Below are positions 7,564-17,318 of a stretch of 64,000 bases of DNA, piece by piece. A model generated the notes under the pieces. The model searched no databases. It was not told the origin of the DNA and was given only the letters and a program-made list of their open reading frames with translations. The stretch's first letter is position 1. Each line of letters starts with the position of its first letter. Position numbers and translations under genes: made by a program. The DNA is from JASHPR01 sp963833885 (GTDB lineage: Bacteria > Actinomycetota > Actinomycetes > Streptosporangiales > Streptosporangiaceae): the NCBI GenBank assembly GCA_963833885.1, contig CAWHZU010000005.1:1-64000 (forward strand), in the 5' to 3' direction.

Positions 7564-10500
7564 CGTGGGCCGCCGATGCTGAGCGGCCGGTCGCTCGGGG
7601 GGAGCTTGACTCTGGTGCCGTGGCCGGGCAGCGGGCGGGACGGCCGCCAGCCGCTGCGGTCGGTTGCCCACCTGGTCGAGGCCGACGCCGGGTACAGCGC
7701 GGCGGCCAGCGCCAGCAGCGCGCACGCCTGGCCGGGCCCGAACGCGCCGCCGCCAAGCGTGGCCGGAGCGGACGCGGTGGCGGCGATCAGGCCGGCCGCC
7801 AGCATCGCCACCAGGCTGACCACGGGCAGCCAGCGCGGCCGCAGCGCTGCGACGACCGCGACCACCGGCAGGGCCAGCACCACCGGCCCGCCGATGAGCA
7901 GGATGAGCACGGTGACGGCCGCCGGGCCGGCCCAGCGCAGCGCCAGGCCGGCGATGCGGCCCGGCCGGCGCGCTGGGTCCTCGGCGCCGCGGGCCGGCAT
8001 GATCGCGCCGCGCGCGTCGTGCGGGGGAGGCACGTCGCGCGGCGCCCGGCCGGGCTGACGGCGGAACCGGACGTAGGCCAGGGCGACCACGGCGACGCCG
8101 AGCAGGCTCAGGACCTCGAGCGGCTCCCATACCGCAGCCAGGCGGGTCCCGCTCAGCAGCAGGATCGTGCCGGTCTCCAGCACGGCGAAGTAGACCGCGG
8201 GGATCACGTAGGACATCCACCGCCGCCATCCCGCGGCGACGCACACCAGGCCGATAAGCGCCAGGGCGGCCAGCGCGAGGCCGATGTGGTACCAGGTCGA
8301 CGGCGCGAACGTCATGGTGATCACGCCGCCGGCGCCGGCCGGCACGATGAAGCCCTGCTGCCAGCCGTCCAGCGTCGCCGATGCCAGCCGGTGCCCGTTG
8401 AGCGTGGCCTCCCAGCCGAGGCTGGCGTTCTGGTGCACCTCGATGTAGGTCTCCTGCCCGGGGCCGATGCGCACGGAGCGGCTGTCCGCCTGCCAGCCGA
8501 GCACGTGCAGCGAGCGGGCTGGCGCGGTGCCCGCCGAGCCGCCCGCCGTCGACCGCAGCGCCACGTCGGTCATCGTGAACAGCCCGGGGGCGACGTACAT
8601 CCGGTGCTTCCCGCTGCCGAGGGTGACCGAGGAATCCTGGGAGCACAGCCGCACGCTGACCGGCAGGCCGCCGGACAGCTCACCGAGGGTTCCGCTGACG
8701 GAGGTCGCGAGGTTGCGCCCGTCGATGCTGATGACCGGCCCGCTGCCGCAGGCCAGGCTGAATTTGGCGGTCTTGTCGAGCGTGTCGACGTGCAGCCCGG
8801 CCAGCGCCGGGATCGTCAGCTTGGCCAGCCCGAGCACCGGCTGTCCCGACGACGTTCCCGGCTGCGCGGCCTTGGCCCAGCCGGGAAAGCTGATCTGGAT
8901 CTGGTTGGTGGTCAGCGCCTTCGTCAGCATGGCTACGCCGCCCAGGCCGATCGTGGCCTGCCGGGTGCCGGCGGGGCTGGTGACCTTGATGTTGGTCGGC
9001 GCGGCCGCGAAGCCGTAGGCGGGCTGCACCACGATCTCGGAGATCCGCCGGGCACGGTGCCAGCTCGCGCTGATGACCGGGTTCGACGACCCGGATATCC
9101 ACGGCACGGCGGTCTTCGGGTTGAACAGGTTGTCCGCCCCGAACTCCGGCAGGTCGCCCCAGGTGGAGCTCGCGCTGACCAGCAGCGCAGTCCGTTGCGG
9201 CCGGGCGAGCTGGCCGAGCAGGGCGTCCAGCCCATCGCTCGGCTGCGCCACCGCCGCCGCGGTCACCCCGAGCCGCAGCGGGACCGGCAGGCTGAACAGC
9301 CGGGCGATCGGCTCGGTCGCTGCGCGGTCGGCCGCACCGGCCGGGGCCGGCGCCGACTGGTGGAAGGAGAACGCGACGGCCGACGCGGACACGCCCGCCG
9401 CGCTGTCTTCGGCCGGCTTCAGGTAGCGGGTCACCCGGACCGCGGGGATGAGCACGTTGCTGATGCCGGCACCGGGATTGCCCGGGACGACGTTGCTCGC
9501 CCCGGTGATGGTGATCCGCAGCCACTTGGTCCGGCCCGGCCGCACGCTGAGCTGCTGGGTCGCGTTGGTCGGCGTGGTGGCCGTGGTGACGCTGCCCTGC
9601 GCGGTGCTGACCCTGAGCTGGTTCGCGATGGACCGGCTGAAGCCGTCGTCGAGGAGCTGAACGCCGATGCTGGACGGCAGGTCGAGGGCGCGGTTGAAGG
9701 TGATCTGGATCCACTGGCCGACGGGCGTGCTGGGATTGCCTTCCGCCCAGGCGGTGGCGCTGTTCCCGTCGAAGGCGTTGACCGGGTCGTACTGCGGCTC
9801 GTAGGTGAGCCAGGAACCGTACGAGGACGCGGTGACGCTGGCCGCGCCGGACAGCACGGCGACGGTCTGATGGCCAGCGGCCGGCACCGGAAGGATCTCG
9901 CGCGGCGGGCCGCCCGCCCCGCCGAGCGGGTCGTCGGCCGGGTTGGTCTCGGTGGCGGTGTACGTGAACGACGTGTTCGCGTTGGTCAGCCCGAACGCGG
10001 TGTCCTGGCGCCGCTGCCCGTCGGTGACCGCCCAGAGCGCTGGCAGGCCAGCCAGCTTGTCGCCCGCGATGACCGCGGCCTGATCGCCGAGCAGTCCCTG
10101 CCCGGAAAGCTGCAGCAGTGAGTCCGGGCCGCCGCTGACCAGCTCGGTGTCGCTGACCGGCAGCGCGACGGCCGGCGACGACGGCCGCTGGGCCGCGCTG
10201 GCCGCCTGGAACACCTCGACGGCCGGGTACCGCGGCAGGTACGCCTGGACCTGGTGGATCGCGCCCGGATCGGTCTGATCGCCGGTGATCATCGGCCCGA
10301 ACGAGGCGACCCGGCTGAACCCGGACAGGGTCAGTGTCGCCGCGACGGTCTGCGGCGGGGTGTATCCCAGCTGGTTCGGGCTGAGGTCGTTGCGCACCAC
10401 CACGTACCGGACGCCAGCCCGGGCCAGGTACGCGGCCAGCCCGGGGACCCGCTGGCCGGACTCGATCGAGGTCTCCGCAGTGTCGAGGAAGGCCTGTGAT

Positions 10501-12119
10501 CCCGGGCCGCCGTACGGCACCAGGCTGCGCTCCACCCAGGGCGAGGTGGCCAGCGGCTCGAGCGGCTCGTCGATCGGGTCGCCCCACAGGTAGATCCCGT
10601 GGCTGTCCCCGGGCACCACGAGCGCGGTCTGGTCCGGCGAGTGAGCGGCCAGGAAGCCGGCCACCTGGTACCAGTACCGCGGCACGCTGCTGAACGAGCC
10701 TGGCTGCAGGATCTGGCCGGTCAGATACGGCAGCGCGAGGCCGGCCAGGCACAGCGCGATCACCGGCGCCAGCACGATCCCGGCTGCCACGCGCCGGAAT
10801 CCCCTCGGCGTCGGAAGAGCACGCCGGCTGGCACCGGCGCACACGTGCGCGATGCCGAGCACGAGGGCCAAAGCGGCGACCGGCTCGAGCTTGCTGACGT
10901 TGCGGAACGGGGCGAGCGTCCCGTTGAGCTCGCTCTGCACGAGCCCGTGCAGCGGCCCGCCGAGCGCCCCGGCGTAGCCGGCCAGCGCGATCACCGCGGC
11001 GAGGCCGACGCACAGCCGCAGCCACAGCTGATCGGGCAGGTCACGCCGCGCCAGGCCGGCCAGGCCGACGGCCGCCGCGACCGCCGCCGCGGCGATCGCG
11101 GCCGGGTTGGCCACCATCTCCCAGCCCGCCGACAGCCACGGGCCGCCGAGGTCGAGGTAGGCGGTCCAGTTGCCGGTGCCGCGCAGGAACGTGTCGGCCG
11201 ACATCGTCTTCGTCGTGGTGTTCGCCTGCTCCACGAACGGCAGGAAGTTGAACGAATAACGGCCCTGCAACAGCAGCGGAACGGCCCACCACGCGGTAGC
11301 CGCGGCCACCGCCGTCGCCCACAGCAGGCAGATCTTGACGCGCTGCCGTCCCCGCGTGTGCGTCAGCAGGTACAGCCCGGGCACCACCAGCGCGCAGATC
11401 GTGGACACCGCGTTCACGCCGCCCATCAGCGCGACCGCGATGCCGGAGCGGGCGCAGCCGGCGAGGACCGACCCGCGCCCCTGCAACGTCCTGGCCAGCG
11501 GCAGCACGGCCCACGGCACCAGCAGGCCCGGCAGGGCCGCGGCCGACGTGGACCCGATCACGATCGTGAACGTGGGCCACAGCACGAAAACGACGCCGGC
11601 CAGCAGCCTGGAGGCGTCCGAGCCGATCCGCAGCGTGGTGGCGAGCCTGGTCATGCCCCAGAACCCGGCGGCCACCAGCAGCGAGAGCCAGAGCCGCTCG
11701 ACCACCCACACTGGCAGCTGCAGCGCCTGCCCGAGCAGGAAGAACGGTGCCATCGGGATCGCGTAGCCGATGTACTGGTTCTGCAGCGTGCCGAACCACT
11801 CGCGCGGATTCCACAGCGGCCACAGGCGCTCGATGAACTCGGCCGCGTTGATGTCGACGCCGAGCTTGGTGTCGAAGATCATCCGGCCCGGCGCGTTCGC
11901 GGCCAGGACGATCAGGGCGACCAGCCAGACCAGCAGAAACCAGCGCCAGTTCGCCGCGGCCCACCGCCCCGGGTGACGCGCGCCGGCCTCGGGCTCCGGC
12001 GGCGCGTCCCCGGCATCCGGCTGATAGCGGGCGGGCTCGGCGGTATGCGCGAGATCACCTGCCGGAACACCGGGGTGGGCGGGACGAGCGGGGGGCCCGG
12101 GAATGGCCGGTGCGGTCAC
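7560..12119 (-). CDS. aftD: Alpha-(1->3)-arabinofuranosyltransferase AftD-like protein (DUF3367)
   Basis: 1519 residues, similar in length to mycobacterial AftD. A Pro-rich cytoplasmic start precedes a GT-C membrane domain (about residues 50-560) that opens with FDTKLGVDINAAEFIERLWPLW, where the acidic residues match the AftD signature. A long extracytoplasmic part follows with two discoidin-like carbohydrate-binding modules, near residues 760-880 (SYGSWLTYEPQYDPVNAFDG) and 975-1060 (SSTWGDLPEFGADNLF). C-terminal helices lie from about 1275 to 1480. AftD branches arabinan in mycobacteria; here the acceptor glycan is unknown. GTG at 12119 overlaps the methyltransferase stop, and the 3' end overlaps the acyltransferase start. 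Confidence 0.85.
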   Translation of the reverse strand: MTAPAIPGPPARPAHPGVPAGDLAHTAEPARYQPDAGDAPPEPEAGARHPGRWAAANWRWFLLVWLVALIVLAANAPGRMIFDTKLGVDINAAEFIERLWPLWNPREWFGTLQNQYIGYAIPMAPFFLLGQALQLPVWVVERLWLSLLVAAGFWGMTRLATTLRIGSDASRLLAGVVFVLWPTFTIVIGSTSAAALPGLLVPWAVLPLARTLQGRGSVLAGCARSGIAVALMGGVNAVSTICALVVPGLYLLTHTRGRQRVKICLLWATAVAAATAWWAVPLLLQGRYSFNFLPFVEQANTTTKTMSADTFLRGTGNWTAYLDLGGPWLSAGWEMVANPAAIAAAAVAAAVGLAGLARRDLPDQLWLRLCVGLAAVIALAGYAGALGGPLHGLVQSELNGTLAPFRNVSKLEPVAALALVLGIAHVCAGASRRALPTPRGFRRVAAGIVLAPVIALCLAGLALPYLTGQILQPGSFSSVPRYWYQVAGFLAAHSPDQTALVVPGDSHGIYLWGDPIDEPLEPLATSPWVERSLVPYGGPGSQAFLDTAETSIESGQRVPGLAAYLARAGVRYVVVRNDLSPNQLGYTPPQTVAATLTLSGFSRVASFGPMITGDQTDPGAIHQVQAYLPRYPAVEVFQAASAAQRPSSPAVALPVSDTELVSGGPDSLLQLSGQGLLGDQAAVIAGDKLAGLPALWAVTDGQRRQDTAFGLTNANTSFTYTATETNPADDPLGGAGGPPREILPVPAAGHQTVAVLSGAASVTASSYGSWLTYEPQYDPVNAFDGNSATAWAEGNPSTPVGQWIQITFNRALDLPSSIGVQLLDDGFSRSIANQLRVSTAQGSVTTATTPTNATQQLSVRPGRTKWLRITITGASNVVPGNPGAGISNVLIPAVRVTRYLKPAEDSAAGVSASAVAFSFHQSAPAPAGAADRAATEPIARLFSLPVPLRLGVTAAAVAQPSDGLDALLGQLARPQRTALLVSASSTWGDLPEFGADNLFNPKTAVPWISGSSNPVISASWHRARRISEIVVQPAYGFAAAPTNIKVTSPAGTRQATIGLGGVAMLTKALTTNQIQISFPGWAKAAQPGTSSGQPVLGLAKLTIPALAGLHVDTLDKTAKFSLACGSGPVISIDGRNLATSVSGTLGELSGGLPVSVRLCSQDSSVTLGSGKHRMYVAPGLFTMTDVALRSTAGGSAGTAPARSLHVLGWQADSRSVRIGPGQETYIEVHQNASLGWEATLNGHRLASATLDGWQQGFIVPAGAGGVITMTFAPSTWYHIGLALAALALIGLVCVAAGWRRWMSYVIPAVYFAVLETGTILLLSGTRLAAVWEPLEVLSLLGVAVVALAYVRFRRQPGRAPRDVPPPHDARGAIMPARGAEDPARRPGRIAGLALRWAGPAAVTVLILLIGGPVVLALPVVAVVAALRPRWLPVVSLVAMLAAGLIAATASAPATLGGGAFGPGQACALLALAAALYPASASTRWATDRSGWRPSRPLPGHGTRVKLPPSDRPLSIGGPR

Positions 12120-12925
12120 TCGATGCGCCTCAGGATCAGCAGCAGGTTCCAGGTGGCGATCTCGCGGAGCCCGGGAATCCGCACGATCGCCCTGCACCAG
12201 CGCGGGTAATAGCGCGGCAGCGCGTCCACGATGCGGATGTCGCTGCGTGATCTCACCAGCCGCAGAACGGCACCCACGTGCACCGGGAAAAGGGTGGCGC
12301 CGACGCGGTTCTTGGGCGGGCGGCCATTCCGCCGCTCGTAGCGGCGCTCGGCGAACCGGGAGCCGAGGTAGTGCCACGGCGACATCTCGTGCCCGCCGTG
12401 CGGCGAGTACCAGTTGCAAAACGACAGGTAGACGAGCCCGCCCGGCCTGGTGGCGCGGACCATCTCGTCGATCAGGCCGAGCGGGTCCCTGACGTGCTCG
12501 AGCACGTTGGACGACAGGCACAGGTCGGCTCCGCCGTCGCGCACCGGCAGCCAGTAGCCGTCGGCGAGCACGGCGCCGGACGGGGCGGTGCCGCGGCTGA
12601 GCATCTCCGCGGAGTCCGGCTCGAACAGGAAGCAGCGGGCGCCGCGTTCCCTGAGCGCCTCGGTGAAGTGCCCGGGCCCGCCGCCGACGTCGACGACCGT
12701 GCAGCCGCCCAGGTCGAAGTAGTCCTCGATCTGGCAGACGGTGTCCTCGGCGAGGTTCGTGTAGAAGGTCTCCGGATCGGTCTGCTCCTTGCGGAACAGC
12801 CGGTAAAGCCGCACCGACCTGAGCAGGCCCCGATGCCGGCGCCAGGTGCCGGCCTGGTCCGGGCGCGCGTCAGACTCGACCGATGCCGAGGACGGTCGGC
12901 TAAGTGGCGGGGGCAACAGGCTCAT
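12116..12925 (-). CDS. Class I SAM-dependent methyltransferase (Rv0224c-like)
   Basis: 269 residues. SAM-binding motif I reads VVDVGGGPGHFTEAL at about residue 75, the acidic end of beta-2 is FLFEPDSAEML, motif II is ADLCLSSNVLEHV, and RATRPGGLVYLSF follows. The C-terminal part (FCNWYSPHGGHEMSPWHYLG) matches the actinobacterial Rv0224c type rather than generic UbiE enzymes. ATG at 12925 is chosen because AGAGGA lies five bases upstream; a longer start at 12985 lacks a site. It heads the coupled minus-strand run into aftD and is divergent from the GT4 gene, as Rv0224c and Rv0225 are in mycobacteria. The substrate is probably an envelope glycan or lipid. Confidence 0.85.
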   Translation of the reverse strand: MSLLPPPLSRPSSASVESDARPDQAGTWRRHRGLLRSVRLYRLFRKEQTDPETFYTNLAEDTVCQIEDYFDLGGCTVVDVGGGPGHFTEALRERGARCFLFEPDSAEMLSRGTAPSGAVLADGYWLPVRDGGADLCLSSNVLEHVRDPLGLIDEMVRATRPGGLVYLSFCNWYSPHGGHEMSPWHYLGSRFAERRYERRNGRPPKNRVGATLFPVHVGAVLRLVRSRSDIRIVDALPRYYPRWCRAIVRIPGLREIATWNLLLILRRIE

Positions 12926-13119
12926 GGAGGTCCTCTGGATTGCGTGGATTGCGCGCTCTCCTGCATCGCTGGCCGGCCCCGCCACTAGGGCACCGTCAGT
13001 AATGGCGCACGGCCCGCCGCAACGAGCTGAGCGAACCGGGAGCCACTCTCCAGCATCCCTGGGCCAGGCATCAGCGACTTGTCGAAATTACCAGAACTTA
13101 TGCTCCATTGTCCGGTAGA

Positions 13120-13137
13120 CATTACCTGCGAGTAATG
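13120..13137. promoter_or_regulatory. Short dyad in the divergent methyltransferase/GT4 promoter region
   Basis: CATTAC at 13120-13125 and GTAATG at 13132-13137 form a perfect 6-bp inverted repeat with a 6-bp spacer, in an AT-richer island (13080-13140) between two divergent envelope genes. Its position just ahead of the GT4 start fits a -10 region or an operator. It is short and could be fortuitous. Confidence 0.35.
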
Positions 13138-13151
13138 ATAGCTCTGGTGCG

Positions 13152-14516
13152 GTGTCGCAACCAGAGGTGGAGCGTGGACGCGTGAACGACGAGTCGGCCA
13201 GCCCGTCCGCCGCCACGGCAACCGCGGCCGGGCCGTTAGTGCCCACGACAGCCGGAGCAAGCGCCCCGGCGCCGCCGCTAGCGGGCGCCTCCGTGCCGCC
13301 GCTGGCGGGCGCCCCTGTGCTGCCGGCCGCAAGCCTCGCGCCGATGCCGCTGCCACGCGCCTCCGCGACCCGGCCCGCGCGGCACATCCTGTTCGTGGCG
13401 TGGCGCGACCTCGCCAATCCCAGGGCAGGCGGGTCCGAAATCCTCGTCGACCGGCTGGCCGAAGGCATGATCGCCCGCGGCGACGAGGTCACCCTGCTGT
13501 GCGGCGGCCCGGTCGGCGAGCGCTCGTACCAGGTGATCAGGAACGGCGGCAGCTACACCCAGTTCCTGCGCGCGCCGCTGAAGTACCACCGGGTGCTCAG
13601 CGACTGCGACCTCGTGGTCGAGGTCTGCAACGGGATGCCGTTCTTCGCTCCGCTGTGGGCTCGCCGTCCCATGATCTGCCTGGTGAATCACGTGCACACC
13701 GAGCTGTGGGAGGTTCGCTTCCCCCCGGCGCTCGCGGCGTTCGGCCGGTACACCGAGAGCGTGCTCATGCCGCGCGCGCACCGGAACAACCTGTTCCTCA
13801 CCGTGTCGTCCTCGACCGCCGCCGCGCTGACCGACATCGGGGTGCGGCAGGACCAGATCCGGCAGGTCTGCAACGGCGTGGAGCCGCCGCAGCCGCTGAC
13901 CCCGCGGTCACCGGAGCCGATGTTCCTCGCGCTCGGGCGGCTGGAGGACTACAAGCGCATCGACCTGCTGCTGCGGCTATGGGAGCGGGTACGGCACGTG
14001 GTGGGCGGCCAGCTGGTGATCGCCGGGGACGGCCCGGAGCGCGCGCGCATCGAGGCCCTTGCCGGGCCCGGGGTGGTCGTCACCGGGCGCGTGTCCGAGG
14101 AGGAAAAGCACCGGCTGCTGTGTTCCGCCTGGATGCTGCTGCACCCAGCGATGATCGAGGGCTGGGGGATCGTGATCACCGAGGCCGCGATCCGCGGCAC
14201 CCCGGGTATCGGGTTCGACGTGCCCGGCCTGCGCGACTCGGTGGTGGACGGCGAGACCGGCGTGCTGGTCCGCAGCGAGGGCCAGTTCGCGTCCGCCTGG
14301 GCGTCGCTCGCGCTCGACCACCGGACCCGCGAGGCGCTCGGCCGCGCCGCGCGGGAGCGGGCGCTGCGGCTGCACTGGTCGGCGGCGGTCGAGGGCTTCG
14401 CCAACGTGGCCGACGAGGCGATCGCCCGGGCCGGCGCCCCGCATCAGCCGCAGTCCCGCGCCATCGGCCCCCGTCAGCCGCAGTCCTCCGCCGGCGGCCC
14501 TCCCCAGCCGCAGTGA
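13152..14516 (+). CDS. GT4-family glycosyltransferase (Rv0225-like)
   Basis: 454 residues. About 75 residues of Ala/Pro-rich sequence lead into the GT-B fold: HILFVAWRDLANPRAGGSE with the acceptor-side AGGSE loop (about 78-96), and the donor-side domain with FLALGRLEDYKRIDLLLRLW and the EX7E motif EGWGIVITEA near residue 337. Group 4 enzymes use NDP-sugars in a retaining reaction at the inner membrane face. A short QPQS repeat ends the protein. GTG 13152 is the longest start; GTG 13182 with GGTGGAG upstream is equally possible. It heads the plus-strand run and matches Rv0225 in position relative to the divergent methyltransferase. Confidence 0.85.
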   Translation: MSQPEVERGRVNDESASPSAATATAAGPLVPTTAGASAPAPPLAGASVPPLAGAPVLPAASLAPMPLPRASATRPARHILFVAWRDLANPRAGGSEILVDRLAEGMIARGDEVTLLCGGPVGERSYQVIRNGGSYTQFLRAPLKYHRVLSDCDLVVEVCNGMPFFAPLWARRPMICLVNHVHTELWEVRFPPALAAFGRYTESVLMPRAHRNNLFLTVSSSTAAALTDIGVRQDQIRQVCNGVEPPQPLTPRSPEPMFLALGRLEDYKRIDLLLRLWERVRHVVGGQLVIAGDGPERARIEALAGPGVVVTGRVSEEEKHRLLCSAWMLLHPAMIEGWGIVITEAAIRGTPGIGFDVPGLRDSVVDGETGVLVRSEGQFASAWASLALDHRTREALGRAARERALRLHWSAAVEGFANVADEAIARAGAPHQPQSRAIGPRQPQSSAGGPPQPQ

Positions 14517-14627
14517 GGGACGGATTTTCATGATCGTGGTAGCTAGCGCCCGCTATTCGGTCGAAATCCACCCAGATCCTGGAACTGCCCGCAACGCGTG
14601 GGGCCCGCGGGGTGCCGGGGGCGCGCG

Positions 14628-15365
14628 ATGCCTGCGGTGACCACGGCCGGGGCGCCCGGCGGGCTGCGGGAGTTCTACGAGAACCCAGACACCCCGGCCA
14701 GCTCGGGGCCGGACCGCGCCGTGCGCATGGCCCGCATGCTCGGCCAGGCGCTGGACGGCGTGCCCGGCCCGGCGTGCATCCTGGACGTGGGCTGCGGCGA
14801 CGGCGCTGCCGCGGTACTCGCGGCGCAGCGGAACCCCGGGCACCGGGTGATCGGCCTGGACTGGTCGGCCGGTTCGCTCGGCCGGGCCCGTCGGCTCGGG
14901 CTGACCGTGGTGCGCGGTGGCGTGGACGCCCCCGGCCTCCCGTTCGCCGCCGAGTCCGCCGACGTCGTGATCATGAGCGAGCTCATCGAGCACCTGGTCG
15001 ACACCGACTCCGCGCTGGACGAGGCGTTCCGGGTGCTCAAGCCCGGTGGCTCGCTGCTGATGTCCACGCCGAACCTGGCCGCCTGGTACAACCGCGGGCT
15101 GGTCGCGCTCGGCGTGCAGCCGATCTTCTCCGAGGTCAGCCTCCGCGGGGTCTACGGCAGGCCGGGCAGCCAGGTGGCCGGGCACCTGCACCTGTTCACC
15201 CGCGGGGCGCTGGTCGGGTTGCTGGCCGCGCGCGGCTTCTCCTCCATCGCCGTCCGCGGGGCGAGATACCACGACGTGCCGAAGCCGCTGCGCCCCGTCG
15301 ACCGCGCGTTCTGCTCCTGGCCGGCCGCGGCGTCGATCCTGCTCGTCCACGCCAGGAAGACATGA
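14628..15365 (+). CDS. Class I SAM-dependent methyltransferase
   Basis: 245 residues. Motif I is ILDVGCGDGAAAVLA near residue 55, followed by the acidic strand end VIGLDWSAGSL and the catalytic-face segment ADVVIMSELIEHLVD, then AFRVLKPGGSLLMSTPN. These fit the Methyltransf_11/23 group acting on small molecules or lipid-linked glycans. Its TGA overlaps the ATG of the membrane protein gene as ATGA, so the two are coupled. ATG 14628 follows a GGGG-rich site; an upstream start at 14598 adds ten residues. It is a second methyltransferase within 3 kb of the first, and the Trm112-like protein could serve either. Confidence 0.85.
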   Translation: MPAVTTAGAPGGLREFYENPDTPASSGPDRAVRMARMLGQALDGVPGPACILDVGCGDGAAAVLAAQRNPGHRVIGLDWSAGSLGRARRLGLTVVRGGVDAPGLPFAAESADVVIMSELIEHLVDTDSALDEAFRVLKPGGSLLMSTPNLAAWYNRGLVALGVQPIFSEVSLRGVYGRPGSQVAGHLHLFTRGALVGLLAARGFSSIAVRGARYHDVPKPLRPVDRAFCSWPAAASILLVHARKT

Positions 15366-17176
15366 CGCTGCGGACCCTGGCCGAGGGCGCCGCGGCACGG
15401 CTTCGGGCGCGCGACGCCGACGCGCCCGGCCCGCAGGCCGGCAGGTCAGCGGAACGGCCCCCAGATCCCGCCGCTGGCGAATCCGTGGAACGCGCGCCGG
15501 GTCCGCCTGCCGGCACGCCGGCCGCCCGGCACGCCTGGCCCGCGCTGGCCGGGCTGGTCCTCGGCCTGGTCGCGCTCGGGCCGGGACTCGCCCCGGGCTA
15601 CCTGCTCAGCTACGACATGGTGTTCGTCCCCCGGATGCCGTTCTCGGGGGCACTGATCGGGCTGACCGGCGGGCCGCCGCGCGCCGTGCCCAGCGATGCC
15701 GTGGTGGCCGTGGCGTCGCTGCTGCTGCCAGCCGACATCCTGCAGAAGCTCATCCTGCTGCTGATCTTCGTCGCGGCGTGCTCCGGCGCGGCCGCGCTGC
15801 TGGACCGCGGCTGGCCAGGCGGCGCCCCGCTGCCGGCCCGGCTGGCGGCCGGTGTCTTTTACGCCTGGAATCCCTACCTGGCCGAGCGCCTGCTGATCGG
15901 GCAGTGGGCGCTGCTGCTCGGCTACGCCGGGCTGCCCTGGGTGCTGCGGCTGATCTGCACCAGCCCCGGGCGGATCAGGCCGGCCCGGCTGCTATGCGTG
16001 ATGATCCCCGCGGCGATCGGCGGATTCACCGCGATGAGCATCACCGTGCTCGCCGCCGTGCCGGCCGCGCTGTGCCGCCGGGAGGCCGGTCGCGAAGGCG
16101 CCCACCGGGAGGCCGGCCGCGAGCGTGCCCGTCGGCTCACGACCGTGATCGCCTGCGCGGCGCTGCTCAGCCTGCCGTGGCTGATCCCGGCGTTCGCGGT
16201 TGCGGTGCACACCGACCCGCGCGGCGTCGACGTGTTCGCCGCCCGCGCGGACACGCCGTTCGGCCGGCTGGGCAGCCTCGTCGTGCTGTCCGGCATCTGG
16301 AACGCGCAGACGGTCCCGCGCGGGTACGGCGGCGGTGGCTCGGTCGTCTGGCTGCTGGTCGTGGCCGCCGCGCTGGGCGGGTACCTGCTGCTGGCCCGGG
16401 TCCGGCGGGTGGCCCCGGGCCTCGGCGTCGCCGCCCTGGCCGGGCTGGTGCTCGCGGCCATCGGCGTGACGTCGCCCGGCCGTGCGGTCCTGCGCGACCT
16501 GGTCACTGCCTGGGCGGGCTTCGCGGTGCTGCGCGACGGCCAGCAGTTCGTCGCGCCCCTCGCGCTGGCCGAGGCGGTCGGCCTCGGCGCCCTGGTCGCG
16601 TGGATCGTCGCCGGTGCGCAGCGGCAGGCCAGCCGGGCGACCGCGGCGCTGGCCGCGATGGCCGTGCTCGCGCCGGTCGTGCTGCTGCCCGGCATGGCCT
16701 GGGGGCTGGCGGGCAGGCTGCGCCCGGTCGCGTACCCGGCGGACTGGCTCCGGGCCAGGCAGGTCATCGACGGCGACCCGGCGCCGGGGAGCGTGCTGCT
16801 GCTGCCGTGGGCCGCCTACCGCCGCTACCCGTGGAACGGGAGTGAGGCGGTGTACGACCCCTGGTCGCGCCTGCTCGGCCGCGAGGTGATCTCGAACGAC
16901 GGGCTGCAGGTCGGGAACCTCACGCTGACCCAGGAGAGCGCCGACTCGATCCGGCTGAACCGCATCGTGACCGCGCGCGGTCCGCTGACCGGTGCGCTGC
17001 GCGCAGCGGGCGTGCTCTACGTGGTCGTCGATGCCGGCCCGCTGCTCGGGCAGCCCGGGCAGCTGCCCGGCCCCGGCCTCGCCGCGCGCGCCCGGCTTCC
17101 CGGCGCCCAGGTGGTAATGGCAGGCCGCGACCTTGTCGTTTTCCGTCTTCCCGCAGCACAAGGACGCTCCCGGTGA
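15362..17176 (+). CDS. Polytopic membrane protein, Rv0226c-like (putative GT-C)
   Basis: 604 residues. A variable Ala/Pro-rich start of about 55 residues precedes around 12 transmembrane helices to residue ~470 and an extracytoplasmic C-terminal domain. GLAPGYLLSYDMVFVPRMPF near residue 75 places an Asp in the first outer loop, and FYAWNPYLAERLLIGQWALLLGY is a segment shared with the Rv0226c group. The fold suggests a lipid-linked sugar transferase, but no activity is established for this group. The start ATG 15362 overlaps the preceding methyltransferase stop. Order (GT4, methyltransferase, this gene) supports joint work on one glycan. Confidence 0.75.
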   Translation: MTLRTLAEGAAARLRARDADAPGPQAGRSAERPPDPAAGESVERAPGPPAGTPAARHAWPALAGLVLGLVALGPGLAPGYLLSYDMVFVPRMPFSGALIGLTGGPPRAVPSDAVVAVASLLLPADILQKLILLLIFVAACSGAAALLDRGWPGGAPLPARLAAGVFYAWNPYLAERLLIGQWALLLGYAGLPWVLRLICTSPGRIRPARLLCVMIPAAIGGFTAMSITVLAAVPAALCRREAGREGAHREAGRERARRLTTVIACAALLSLPWLIPAFAVAVHTDPRGVDVFAARADTPFGRLGSLVVLSGIWNAQTVPRGYGGGGSVVWLLVVAAALGGYLLLARVRRVAPGLGVAALAGLVLAAIGVTSPGRAVLRDLVTAWAGFAVLRDGQQFVAPLALAEAVGLGALVAWIVAGAQRQASRATAALAAMAVLAPVVLLPGMAWGLAGRLRPVAYPADWLRARQVIDGDPAPGSVLLLPWAAYRRYPWNGSEAVYDPWSRLLGREVISNDGLQVGNLTLTQESADSIRLNRIVTARGPLTGALRAAGVLYVVVDAGPLLGQPGQLPGPGLAARARLPGAQVVMAGRDLVVFRLPAAQGRSR

Positions 17177-17225
17177 ACACGTCCGGAAGCAACAATGCGG
17201 GGAAAGTGAGTATTGCCCTTTCATA

Positions 17226-17254
17226 TTGCCTTTTCCGCAGACACCTCCTAATGT
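17226..17254 (+). promoter_or_regulatory. Predicted sigma-70-type promoter for the DUF2613 gene
   Basis: TTGCCT at 17226-17231 and TAATGT at 17249-17254 are separated by 17 bp, close to a housekeeping -35/-10 pair, and lie in a locally AT-rich stretch 65 bp before the TTG start. Pattern match only. Confidence 0.45.
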
Positions 17255-17318
17255 GGTGCCGCGTGCCGTGCGGTGTAATGGCTCGCGCATCGCATCGGAG
17301 GGCCAGAGGAGGAACGCC

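Noticed and set aside
7464..10121. Very long plus-strand open frame opposite aftD
   Set aside because: The protein is Arg/Gly/Gln-rich with no domain, and the minus strand encodes the clear AftD family protein; this is a shadow typical of GC-rich DNA.
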